From contig PBBT01000001.1 of assembly GCA_002717725.1 (NCBI GenBank), forward strand, positions 1-21,950: DNA of 21,950 bases. Direction: 5' to 3'. The notes under the pieces are model-generated. The model saw only the letters and a list, made by a program, of their open reading frames with translations, searched no databases and was not told where the DNA came from. The DNA is from Chloroflexota bacterium (lineage in GTDB: Bacteria; Chloroflexota; Dehalococcoidia; SAR202; UBA6927). How positions within the stretch are numbered: the stretch's first letter is position 1; each line of letters starts with the position of its first letter. Of this stretch, positions 14,234 to 21,905 are shown piece after piece. The position numbers and the translations under genes were made by a program.

Positions 14234-15139
14234 TTATGCTGACGGTTTTAGGGTTTTTGATAATAACTTAATGTGATTTGGTCCGGTCCCACAGCATCCA
14301 CCAACAATGTTAACCCCTAGTTCCACAATTTTTATGAATCGTTCTGTCATGTATTCAGGAGTTTCTGGGTATATTATTTTTCCATTCTTTACTGTAGGGA
14401 TGCCAGCATTTGAATGCACTATCATAGGCTTGTCTGTAGACGCTCTCATTTCTTGTGCTATTTCAATCATTAAGTCGATACCATTACCACAATTTGTTCC
14501 TATAATATCAGCACCTGCAGAGGTTAATTCCTTAGCCGCACGCTCTGGAGTGATTCCCATCATAGTAAAAAATCCCCTTGGTCCTTTGTCAAAAACCATA
14601 GTCGCAATAACCGGCAGATTTGTACTTTCTTTTGCTACGTTGATTGCAAGTGAAATTTCTTCAATTGCGGTCATGGTTTCAATTAATATTGCGTCAGCTC
14701 CACCTTCCTTTAACGCAATCATCTGTTCTTTAAAAGCAAGAGACATTTCTTTTTCAGAAATATCTCCTAGAGGTGATAAAAACTCTCCCGTTGGTCCAAC
14801 TGAACCCAGAACGTAATTATTAGGTCCTGCGGCTTTTCTGGCATGCTGCGCAGCTAAACGATTAAATTCAGAAACTTTATCTCCATGCCCATATTTTTTT
14901 TGCATGAAATTACTTCCGCCGAATGAATTTGTTAGTACTAAATCGGAACCTGCATCAAAATAGTCTTTCGCCATTTGGCTAATGACTTGCGGATGACTTG
15001 AGTTAAATTCTTCAGGACAACCACCAGGTTCCAGGCCATGATTTTGTAAGTATGTCCCTGTTGCACCGTCAGATATAAGTACTGTTTTTTCAGAAATTGC
15101 TTCTAGTAATGTTAGATTGCGAGGTTTTTTTGATTGCAT
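14234..15139 (-). CDS. Homocysteine S-methyltransferase-domain protein (stand-alone MetH N-terminal-type module)
   Basis: This 301-aa (beta/alpha)8 barrel of the S-methyl_trans family would activate homocysteine, or another thiol, on zinc and transfer a methyl group to or from it. Substrate motif ISDGATGTYLQ (22-32) and LTNSFGG (69-75) match MetH and BHMT. The three zinc cysteines are Cys217 (GTNCGNG) and Cys282-Cys283 (GGCCGTGPNHI). Folate, B12 and SAM-activation domains of full-length MetH are missing; a B12 module is encoded three genes downstream. BHMT or S-methylmethionine-type enzymes are alternatives, but they do not need a corrinoid protein. It is first in the run, with a good -10 box 29 bases upstream. 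The site before the ATG (AGAGA) is weak. Confidence 0.9.
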   Translation of the reverse strand: MQSKKPRNLTLLEAISEKTVLISDGATGTYLQNHGLEPGGCPEEFNSSHPQVISQMAKDYFDAGSDLVLTNSFGGSNFMQKKYGHGDKVSEFNRLAAQHARKAAGPNNYVLGSVGPTGEFLSPLGDISEKEMSLAFKEQMIALKEGGADAILIETMTAIEEISLAINVAKESTNLPVIATMVFDKGPRGFFTMMGITPERAAKELTSAGADIIGTNCGNGIDLMIEIAQEMRASTDKPMIVHSNAGIPTVKNGKIIYPETPEYMTERFIKIVELGVNIVGGCCGTGPNHIKLLSKTLKPSA

Positions 15140-15167
15140 TCTCTACTGCCAAAAAGATTTTTAATAC

Positions 15168-15195
15168 ATTATACTGCTATAGATTGATATCACAA
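15168..15195 (-). promoter_or_regulatory. Candidate promoter of the corrinoid methyltransferase operon
   Basis: On the minus strand TTGTGA (15190-15195, four of six consensus bases) is followed after 16 bases by a perfect TATAAT (15168-15173), 29 bases before the ATG at 15139. On the other strand TATACT (15170-15175) overlaps it and could serve the alpha/beta hydrolase, so the two directions may compete. Confidence 0.5.
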
Positions 15196-15210
15196 GATAT
15201 GGAGATTCGA

Positions 15211-16053
15211 ATGCCAACAATTTCTATAAATGGAGTTGAAATTTTTTACCAAGAGAAGGGAGTAGGGGCTCCTGTGATTTTACTCCATGAATTCGCAGAT
15301 GATTTTAGGTCATGGGAATCCTTAACTGAGAGATTATGTAATGATTATAAAGTGATTTCTATAAATAATCGTGGCTATCCACCATCAGAGATTCCCGAGC
15401 ATCAAGATGATTATTCGCAAGAGATTCTCGTCAACGATTTACATACTTTTATGAATGAAATGTCTATTGAAAAAGCCCATATAGGTGGTTTGTCAATGGG
15501 AGGTGGTACAACTTTGGTTTTCGGGTTGAAGTATCCTGAACGTACTTCGTCGATGATAATTGCTGGGGCTGGTAGCGGGTCAAATCCAAGTGAAGGATTT
15601 GTGGAAATGATTGAATTTTATTCTTCCAAATTAATTTCTGATGGCATGCAGGCGCTTGATTCATATATAAGAGGAGAAACCAGAACACAACTTATAAGGA
15701 AAGATGCTAGAGCGTTTGAAAGATTTCGTTCTCGCCTATTAGATCATTCCAATCTTGGTTCAGCTTTAACGTTTCAGGGAGTACAAAAGAATCGGAAATC
15801 TGTGTATGATTATGAAGATGAAATTAAAAAATGTCAGATACCGGTTTTGATTTTAGTTGGTGATGAAGATTCTCCGTGTATTGAGCCAGCTTTGTTTATG
15901 AAAGAAAACTTTCCTAAATCGGGATTGGTAACTTTTCCACAATCTGGCCATGCAATCAATATTGAAGAACCGAGCTTGTTCAATCGGGTTATAGAAAATT
16001 TTCTTACGAAAGTTGACCAAGGAGATTGGGCCTTACGGTCAAATATTTCATAA
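15211..16053 (+). CDS. Alpha/beta-fold hydrolase (280 aa)
   Basis: The start at 15211 is chosen because GGAG lies six bases before it; in-frame ATGs further upstream (15097, 15199) run into the divergent gene or overlap the ribosome binding site. The catalytic triad is visible: nucleophile Ser95 in GLSMGG, an acid at Asp218 or Asp220 in VGDEDSP, and His247 in SGHAIN. The oxyanion segment is LLHEFADDF (24-32), where many relatives have HG. The closest types by look are 3-oxoadipate enol-lactonase and haloperoxidase-like esterases. There is no signal peptide. The substrate is unknown; a lactone or ester from the neighbouring catabolic genes is a reasonable guess. Confidence 0.85.
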   Translation: MPTISINGVEIFYQEKGVGAPVILLHEFADDFRSWESLTERLCNDYKVISINNRGYPPSEIPEHQDDYSQEILVNDLHTFMNEMSIEKAHIGGLSMGGGTTLVFGLKYPERTSSMIIAGAGSGSNPSEGFVEMIEFYSSKLISDGMQALDSYIRGETRTQLIRKDARAFERFRSRLLDHSNLGSALTFQGVQKNRKSVYDYEDEIKKCQIPVLILVGDEDSPCIEPALFMKENFPKSGLVTFPQSGHAINIEEPSLFNRVIENFLTKVDQGDWALRSNIS

Positions 16054-16094
16054 ACTAAACCTTACTTGGATTGGGGTTCACGGATTTGTGAAAG

Positions 16095-16760
16095 TCAGGA
16101 TACCCAATTAATTCCGTTGAGTACAAGCTTTTGATATTCAGGAGTCTTAAAACTTAGTCCGTTATGGCCTAAGTTTGTTACAAACACTTTCCCATTACCG
16201 TACTTTCTAGTCCAACCAAGGGGGAATGTGCCGCCTGGCATAAATGTTTCTTTGTCTCTCCACTTATGAGTACCCTCTTCTGAATCGGCATGTAAAAAGT
16301 AGTCATTTCCATCTTTTAAAGCACATCCCATGTAGAGTTCGTCATTTGTTAAAAAGTCTGAAATACCCTCAACACATTCATGATTCGAATTCGTGACATT
16401 CACTTCGAATTGTCCATAAGGTGGATGCCAGCTATCAGCTGATATCCATCCTCCACCAGTAATGTCATGATACTCGTGCCAGTCATCTGGGCGGACATTG
16501 GAAATATGTAACGAGACGAATCCATGACCTCCTCCAATAAACTGGGTCATTGCTGTTTGTTGGGCACGACTTAAAGTCGTATCTCCTGAGCGCATTGTAT
16601 TGAAGATTAGTACTTCAAAATTTGCCAAGTTTTCAGAGTTGATCTGGGCGGCGTCTTCAGTTACTGTGACCTCGTGACCAGCTTGTTTTAAAAAGCTTTC
16701 TAAAACAGGTGTGGATTCTTCGTATGGATGATTCCCTCCGCTCAATACAAGTAGCTTCAT
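16095..16760 (-). CDS. ThuA-like glutamine-amidotransferase-fold protein (221 aa)
   Basis: ThuA-like proteins have a class I glutamine-amidotransferase fold and occur with sugar-catabolic genes; some take part in the use of 3-keto-disaccharides such as trehalose, but the chemistry is poorly defined. Typical blocks are an opening strand with LVLSGGNHPY (4-13), GGGHGFVSLH (76-85) in place of the nucleophile elbow without a Cys, HDITGGGW (98-105), and the C-terminal LGWTRKYGNGKVFVTNLGH (181-199). AAGGAG lies seven bases before the ATG. It is divergent from the GH105-like gene, with 175 bases between. The sugar context (GH105 and GH88) supports a carbohydrate role. Confidence 0.85.
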   Translation of the reverse strand: MKLLVLSGGNHPYEESTPVLESFLKQAGHEVTVTEDAAQINSENLANFEVLIFNTMRSGDTTLSRAQQTAMTQFIGGGHGFVSLHISNVRPDDWHEYHDITGGGWISADSWHPPYGQFEVNVTNSNHECVEGISDFLTNDELYMGCALKDGNDYFLHADSEEGTHKWRDKETFMPGGTFPLGWTRKYGNGKVFVTNLGHNGLSFKTPEYQKLVLNGINWVS

Positions 16761-16935
16761 TGGATACTCCTTAATATATAAATTTGGAATTTATTTCGAT
16801 CGCAAGTCTATATTAGTGAGTCTTACTGGTCAATTAATCATATCTTTTTGAATTCATGTGGTTGACCAAATGGGGGTTCATAAGTATCCTTGCATCGATA
16901 AATTATTTATGTCTAGTTCATTGTGCGGAGAAATT

Positions 16936-18609
16936 ATGCCAAATCTAAAAAACATTCATTCAGTAGTTGAGGAATTTTCTCAACTTAATTCTAAGCAGTG
17001 GAATAATTCTGCTCTTGGGGTAACTCGTTTAGAGACGCAGATTCCTTTTTTAGAGAGTGTTAATGCTCCAAATTTGAATATTGCAATTGTGGGGGGGCTA
17101 TCTGGGAGTGAGTCGGATGTAAACACTTCACTTAGAGCAATTGAAGCATGTGTAGATTCTAATTTAAGCATTAGTTTTGCTCCGTGTATTAACATTGATG
17201 GTTATGAACGATCAATGTCACCGAATAATTCATCTGGAGGAAGCCCATCTTTAGGATATCCTCCAAATGATGGATTTTTCAATGATGAAAAAAATCCGGA
17301 ATCTAGATATCTGTGGCGTTGGGTTTCTTACTTGGCTCCTGATGTAGTGGTAGAAGTTTGTAATGCTGAGGTGGTTCACTGGGAATCAAATGTAGCTGCT
17401 CAGGGGATTGCAACTGAGTTGAATGCACACCCAGTTTCAAAAGATGATTCTTTCGTCAGTGCATTAGGATTTTCAAGAGCGAGCGGGTTAGGAGCCATTC
17501 CTGCATTTCGTTTATCTTCCCCAGAAGATTCTGTTGTATCTGAACTCTCGAAGTTGATTGAATTATCTGGATCACTTCCTGATTCTCAAGCCAAAAAAAC
17601 CTTGGAATCTCGCAGGCAAAGAACTCCCATTGCCACAGCACGGATACTTGCTTCAACGTATGGGCACAAACTTGATAATCCAATCAATTATGTTCAAGGG
17701 GTAGGAATCAGTGGTCGAATCAGATTGTGGGAAATGGATGGTGGCCTCACTAATAACCCTGTTCATGAAATCGCTGGACTTACAGAAAATTATGTTTCTG
17801 GTGTAATTGATCCATATGCTGATAATCCCGCGGGTTCTGCTCATATTGCTGGAATGGTTTGGGCAGATGAAATGTTTTTATTTACTGGTGATCAAAGGTA
17901 TAAACAAACAGTAATAGATGCTGCAAATCTCTTTGAGGAAGGTAGTGAATCCAATCCCCCTCATCCAGCTGATCCTCTTTGGAGGACGGAGGATATGTTT
18001 ATGCTAGGGTCGATATTGGGAAGAGCCTACTCTTTAACTGGTGAAAAATCATATTTGCAGAAACTTGTTACCTTTCTTAAAAATATGAAAACCCAAAAAA
18101 GCGACGGATTGTTTATGCATGATAGAAATACCGATATTTATTGGGGAAGAGGGAATGGATTCGCGGCGATAGGTTTGACTGAAACTTTGTCCGTGTTGCC
18201 TGAAGATCATCCTGAACGGCCATTCATTTTAGATTCATACAGAAGATTGTTGGATGGGTTGAAAAAATTTCAACAACCTTCTGGACGTTGGCTTGAAATA
18301 ATCGATTTGAAAGGCTCTTATGAGGAAATGACAGGTACTTGCATGATAGGTTATGCAGCTGCAAGAGGTTTGCGGAAAGGTTGGATCGATTCTTCAAATC
18401 TGGAATGGTTGAAGAAAATTTGGACTGGGGCAAGTGAGAGGATAGCTGAGAATGGGGATGTAATGGATGGTTGTATAAGTACGGGAGCAATGGAATCTGT
18501 TCGTGATTATTTAGATCGGACTGCTGTATGTGGCTATGATGATCGTACAGGTAGTTTGGCACTCTGGTTTGCAGTTGAGATGGCTAGGTTAATTGCTGGT
18601 AGAAAATAA
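16936..18609 (+). CDS. Fusion of a zinc-less M14-peptidase-like domain with a GH105/GH88-like glycoside hydrolase (557 aa)
   Basis: The frame opens with GTG at 16858, but the ATG at 16936 has GGAG five bases before it and is preferred. Residues about 45-145 resemble an M14 zinc carboxypeptidase or succinylglutamate desuccinylase: IAIVGGLSGSESD where the family has GG.HG.E, then FAPCINIDGY for vPv.NPDG, then NPESRYLWRWVSYLAPDVVVEV for pE..al......pD.viD. The two zinc histidines are not there: Ser replaces the first, and VCN stands where D-L-H should be. Residues about 270-557 look like an unsaturated rhamnogalacturonyl/glucuronyl hydrolase barrel (WRTEDMFMLG with Asp353; WGRGNGFAAIG 403-413; GRWLEIID; GTCMIGYAAARGLRKGW). 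These act on lyase-made unsaturated uronides in the cytoplasm. It ends two bases from the convergent GH88-like gene. Confidence 0.8.
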   Translation: MPNLKNIHSVVEEFSQLNSKQWNNSALGVTRLETQIPFLESVNAPNLNIAIVGGLSGSESDVNTSLRAIEACVDSNLSISFAPCINIDGYERSMSPNNSSGGSPSLGYPPNDGFFNDEKNPESRYLWRWVSYLAPDVVVEVCNAEVVHWESNVAAQGIATELNAHPVSKDDSFVSALGFSRASGLGAIPAFRLSSPEDSVVSELSKLIELSGSLPDSQAKKTLESRRQRTPIATARILASTYGHKLDNPINYVQGVGISGRIRLWEMDGGLTNNPVHEIAGLTENYVSGVIDPYADNPAGSAHIAGMVWADEMFLFTGDQRYKQTVIDAANLFEEGSESNPPHPADPLWRTEDMFMLGSILGRAYSLTGEKSYLQKLVTFLKNMKTQKSDGLFMHDRNTDIYWGRGNGFAAIGLTETLSVLPEDHPERPFILDSYRRLLDGLKKFQQPSGRWLEIIDLKGSYEEMTGTCMIGYAAARGLRKGWIDSSNLEWLKKIWTGASERIAENGDVMDGCISTGAMESVRDYLDRTAVCGYDDRTGSLALWFAVEMARLIAGRK

Positions 18610-18611
18610 AT

Positions 18612-19799
18612 TTAGATTTTTATACTTGGATTTAGTTCCCTGAAAATAGCTTCCACAAAAAAATAATTTCCAAGTGGAAGAATTTCTTCTTGTGGGAAGA
18701 CTAGGTTTGACGGTACAGGACTGAATTTGAGAGCTGAGTGCCATCTTTGGTCACCCCAAGTACTATGTAAAAGGATACCTCCCTCAGCTAAGTACTTTTT
18801 AGAGAGTGTTTTTAGGGTTTCTTCAATGATTAAACGATAGTGTGCATTTAATTCTGGACGAATTTTACATAAACGAATCATTGCAACAACTGCAATTGAG
18901 GCGGCACAAGAATCTTTTGGTTTGGTTTTTGGGTCAGGGTCGGTAAAATCGTACCTCGGAACCCAATCCTCGGGGATTGATTCGCACCAATAGTTTGCCA
19001 ATTTTATTGTTGTGTCCAGGAATCTTTGATGTCCAGAGATTTCATAAACAGAAATGAAGTTTAGCATTGATGAGGCATGAGTTTTGGCAACCGAATCAAA
19101 TACTTCATATCCATGATTTGTTGAATAGTGTGAAAAATCACTAAATGAATCGAAAACGGCACATTGTCTTACTGATCCATTTGGTCTAATCATGTTTAAG
19201 TCTAAAATTGTATCGAAATGTTTAATGAGTCTTTCTTCTGATTTCTTAGAAATGTTTTCAGAATGTAATGGGAGCATCCCCCCTGTGATATCCATGGATA
19301 ATTGTTTTTCTTCATATTTTGTGGAAACAAAACATTTTGCAGTTTCATTCCAAAATTCACTTGATATGCTTGAGGACACTTTAGAGAAAAGAGATTTCCA
19401 TTTCTCTAAACCAGTTATTTTAGCAGTGTGATTCAATCCAAAAAAAACATCTAAAGTAGAAGAACAATCGAATGAAGCCTTGTTTAAAAGGTCTTCCTCA
19501 ATTTGACTGATTAAATCTATGGCCCATTCTTGAAATTGAGTTTTTCCTGAATGCAAAAATAATAACCATAATCTTCCAATCAATAATCCAACATCTCCAG
19601 AAGCGTAATTTGGTCCAAGACTATAACGACCTGTGCGATTATTCATTCTCTGAATTTTTCCTGAATTACCTCCATCAAATAAATGCTTCATTTGCAAATT
19701 TGAACCATCCGCAATTATATTCATGGAATAGTCTAGTATTTCGAGGTATTTTTGGTTCTCGGGTTCCGAGTTAAATCGGAAGGTTTTTGATTCATTCAT
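18612..19799 (-). CDS. GH88-like protein with altered active-site region (395 aa)
   Basis: A paralogue of the preceding 404-aa protein along its whole length. Shared features are GRLWLL, a central MxR.(N/E)G block, the P.YDF.DP..K.KPKDSCAA segment (281-300), H.(S/T)WG, and the GNYFFVE.IFR end. The two acidic positions expected in GH88 are kept (Asp69 in SGDVGLL, Asp170 in SMDITGG). The highly conserved THQGW...S.WARGQ.WG block of unsaturated glucuronyl hydrolases has changed to TNHGYEVFDSVAKTHASSM (227-245). The Trp, Arg and Gln expected near the substrate are lost, so activity or specificity must differ, or the protein is inactive. It starts by a 4-base ATGA overlap with the preceding stop. 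The frame is intact, which argues against a dead gene. Confidence 0.75.
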   Translation of the reverse strand: MNESKTFRFNSEPENQKYLEILDYSMNIIADGSNLQMKHLFDGGNSGKIQRMNNRTGRYSLGPNYASGDVGLLIGRLWLLFLHSGKTQFQEWAIDLISQIEEDLLNKASFDCSSTLDVFFGLNHTAKITGLEKWKSLFSKVSSSISSEFWNETAKCFVSTKYEEKQLSMDITGGMLPLHSENISKKSEERLIKHFDTILDLNMIRPNGSVRQCAVFDSFSDFSHYSTNHGYEVFDSVAKTHASSMLNFISVYEISGHQRFLDTTIKLANYWCESIPEDWVPRYDFTDPDPKTKPKDSCAASIAVVAMIRLCKIRPELNAHYRLIIEETLKTLSKKYLAEGGILLHSTWGDQRWHSALKFSPVPSNLVFPQEEILPLGNYFFVEAIFRELNPSIKI

Positions 19800-21010
19800 T
19801 TGTGATGATCCATGTGGTTGCTAATCATGTCTTGAGCAATTTGTGGGTTCATTTTTGTGTTCTTAGGATTTAATTCAAATAAACTCCAGTCAGGAACTAG
19901 CTGCCGAAAAATGGATTCCACGAAATAGTAATTGCCGTATGCGACGATATCTTCTTGTGGAAACCGTAACTCTCTACTCCATCTACCAACGGTGTTCCCC
20001 CAGCTGCCATGTAATAATTGGCCGCCGATGCTGAGATAATTTTCGGTTAATTCGGTTAATATTCCCTCAATTATAGGTTTGTACGAATTACTCTTTTCTG
20101 GAACATATCTTGATATTCTCATTAGAGCGGTTGCAGCCATTGCCGCGGCACAAGAATCCTTTGGTCTTTTAAATGCCTCAGGGTCTTCAAAGTCATAGAA
20201 TGGGATATAATCTGAAGGGTTGTGAGAAACCCACCAATCACACATTTTAATTGCGGCATTCAAGTAATTTTGATTTCCAGTTGACTCGAATGCGGCACAG
20301 AAATTATGCATTCCCCAACTTTGTCCTCTTGCCCAAGTACTATCGACTCTCCAGCCTTGGTGTGTAGTGAGGTAGTCGAATTCTTCATTTGAATCAAAAT
20401 AAGCTACTTGGAAGTAGTTACCTTCTTTTCTTACCATTCGTAGATTTAAGATTTCGTCGTTATGTTTTTTGAAATAATCCATGAATTTATTGTCATATCT
20501 ACCAGCCCATGGCTGATCAAGTAAAAAAGCAGTGCAATCAATATTGACCACATTTCTACCATGAGATAAATAAAATACGTTTGTTTTCTCACTAAATATG
20601 GAATCAATTTGATTTTGCGCAGATTTCAAAGAAAGCGTTTTAAAAGCTTCTTCTCCAGTAATGTCATATCCCCAGGCGGGACCATAATATGTATCTACTC
20701 CTGAAACATGACTTAGTTGAGGGTGCCTTATGAGATCAGATGACATGCCTTTAATCAACTGGATAGCCCAGTTTTTAAAATCATCCTCACCTGTAAGTAT
20801 ATAAAGGAGCCACAACCTACCTGTTAAATAACCAGTATCTGCAGGACGATAATCTGCTTGCCAAGTCATCCATCCGTTCCAAACATTCATAGAACTGAGA
20901 TTTTTTAATTCTGCGGTGGGTCCTTTAGAGAAAAGTCTTTCCATCCAAGAATGAGTTCCATTCGAGAGTATATCAACTGCTTCTTGAAGGGTATTTAAGT
21001 AATTTGACAT
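19796..21010 (-). CDS. GH88-like unsaturated uronyl hydrolase (404 aa)
   Basis: Family GH88 removes the 4,5-unsaturated uronic acid left by polysaccharide lyases, by hydrating its double bond. Visible signatures are PADTGYL (56-62, Asp58), NIDCTAFL (157-164, Asp158), which correspond to the two catalytic aspartates, THQGWRVDSTWARGQSWG (216-233), DSCAAAMAATALMR (286-299) and GNYYFVES (359-366). There is no signal peptide, so it acts on imported oligosaccharides. A TTG at 21016 opens the frame, but the ATG at 21010 is more likely; the ribosome binding site is weak in both cases. The related 395-aa gene follows with a 4-base overlap. The exact sugar (ulvan, rhamnogalacturonan or glycosaminoglycan fragments) cannot be inferred, and no lyase is in the window. 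Confidence 0.85.
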   Translation of the reverse strand: MSNYLNTLQEAVDILSNGTHSWMERLFSKGPTAELKNLSSMNVWNGWMTWQADYRPADTGYLTGRLWLLYILTGEDDFKNWAIQLIKGMSSDLIRHPQLSHVSGVDTYYGPAWGYDITGEEAFKTLSLKSAQNQIDSIFSEKTNVFYLSHGRNVVNIDCTAFLLDQPWAGRYDNKFMDYFKKHNDEILNLRMVRKEGNYFQVAYFDSNEEFDYLTTHQGWRVDSTWARGQSWGMHNFCAAFESTGNQNYLNAAIKMCDWWVSHNPSDYIPFYDFEDPEAFKRPKDSCAAAMAATALMRISRYVPEKSNSYKPIIEGILTELTENYLSIGGQLLHGSWGNTVGRWSRELRFPQEDIVAYGNYYFVESIFRQLVPDWSLFELNPKNTKMNPQIAQDMISNHMDHHK

Positions 21011-21039
21011 TGCCAACCACTGATTAAGTACAATTACGG

Positions 21040-21864
21040 TTATTTATTTTTGTAATTTGGTTTCCGCTTTTCTAGCCATGCCTGTCTTGATTCGTGTGCA
21101 TCTTCGGAATTCCTCATTTTGTCAGTGAGACCGGTCCAGAGGTATTGCCAAGCAGTTGGAGGATGGTCTATAGGAAGATCTAATGAACGAATAGCAACTT
21201 CTTTAGCAGTTTGTACTCCAATTGGAGGATTATTACATAGAATTTCTGCATATTTTTTAGCTGTAATTAGAAGGTCATCTTTCTTAACCACTTCATTTAC
21301 ATATCCCAGACTATGCATGTAATCTGCAGACATGAATTCTCCACTCATGAGCATCCATAATGCAACTTTGTATGGCAACTGGCGTTGCAATCTTAGAATT
21401 CCGCTTCCCCCTGGAACACCACCTATATTTTTAATTTCAGGCACTCCAAATTTGGCATCTTCTGATGCTATTACAATATCACAGTGCATAGTTAATTCCA
21501 TTCCACCACCGACTGCATAACCATGTACTGCAGCTATGAGAGGTTTCCATAATTCTGTCGGTAGTGTCCCTGCTGGTCCAGGTATCTTGGGGTTAGATTG
21601 ATATTCAGTACCAGGTACGATTCCGGGTGTTTCAACTCCAGGGTTCTCAGAACGCCATTTGAGGTCATTTCCTGCACAAAATGCTCGGTCACCGGCGCCA
21701 GTTAAAATACATACCCAAGCATCATTGTCTTCTCGGAAATTATTAATTGCTTCCCAAAGTTCCAAATTCATTGGAGGAGAAATTGCATTTAGTCTCTCTG
21801 GTCTATTGAGAGTCAGTGTTACTATATGCGAATCTTTAGAGTAAGTTAGGTGTTCGAACTGCAT
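21040..21864 (-). CDS. Enoyl-CoA hydratase/isomerase (crotonase) family protein (274 aa)
   Basis: Crotonases bind acyl-CoA thioesters and hydrate, isomerise or cleave them. The CoA/oxyanion-hole segment GAGDRAFCAGNDLK (56-69) and the second oxyanion block HGYAVGGGMEL are present. Both glutamates of true hydratases are retained, the first in GGGMEL and the second in GVPEI, so hydratase activity is plausible. A loop of about 25 residues after the first block (ENPGVETPGIVPGTEYQ...) is longer than in mitochondrial crotonase. GAGGA lies about six bases before the ATG. It is preceded by a gene that ends 42 bases upstream and followed after 29 bases by the GH88 gene. The substrate is unknown. Confidence 0.9.
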   Translation of the reverse strand: MQFEHLTYSKDSHIVTLTLNRPERLNAISPPMNLELWEAINNFREDNDAWVCILTGAGDRAFCAGNDLKWRSENPGVETPGIVPGTEYQSNPKIPGPAGTLPTELWKPLIAAVHGYAVGGGMELTMHCDIVIASEDAKFGVPEIKNIGGVPGGSGILRLQRQLPYKVALWMLMSGEFMSADYMHSLGYVNEVVKKDDLLITAKKYAEILCNNPPIGVQTAKEVAIRSLDLPIDHPPTAWQYLWTGLTDKMRNSEDAHESRQAWLEKRKPNYKNK

Positions 21865-21905
21865 TTTGATCCTCGGAAAGTCCTTTTGACAAAGTCAGAA
21901 TGGGT

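Noticed and set aside
14307..14816. Plus-strand frame of 169 codons inside the homocysteine methyltransferase gene
   Set aside because: Complement of a clear zinc methyltransferase; no ribosome binding site.
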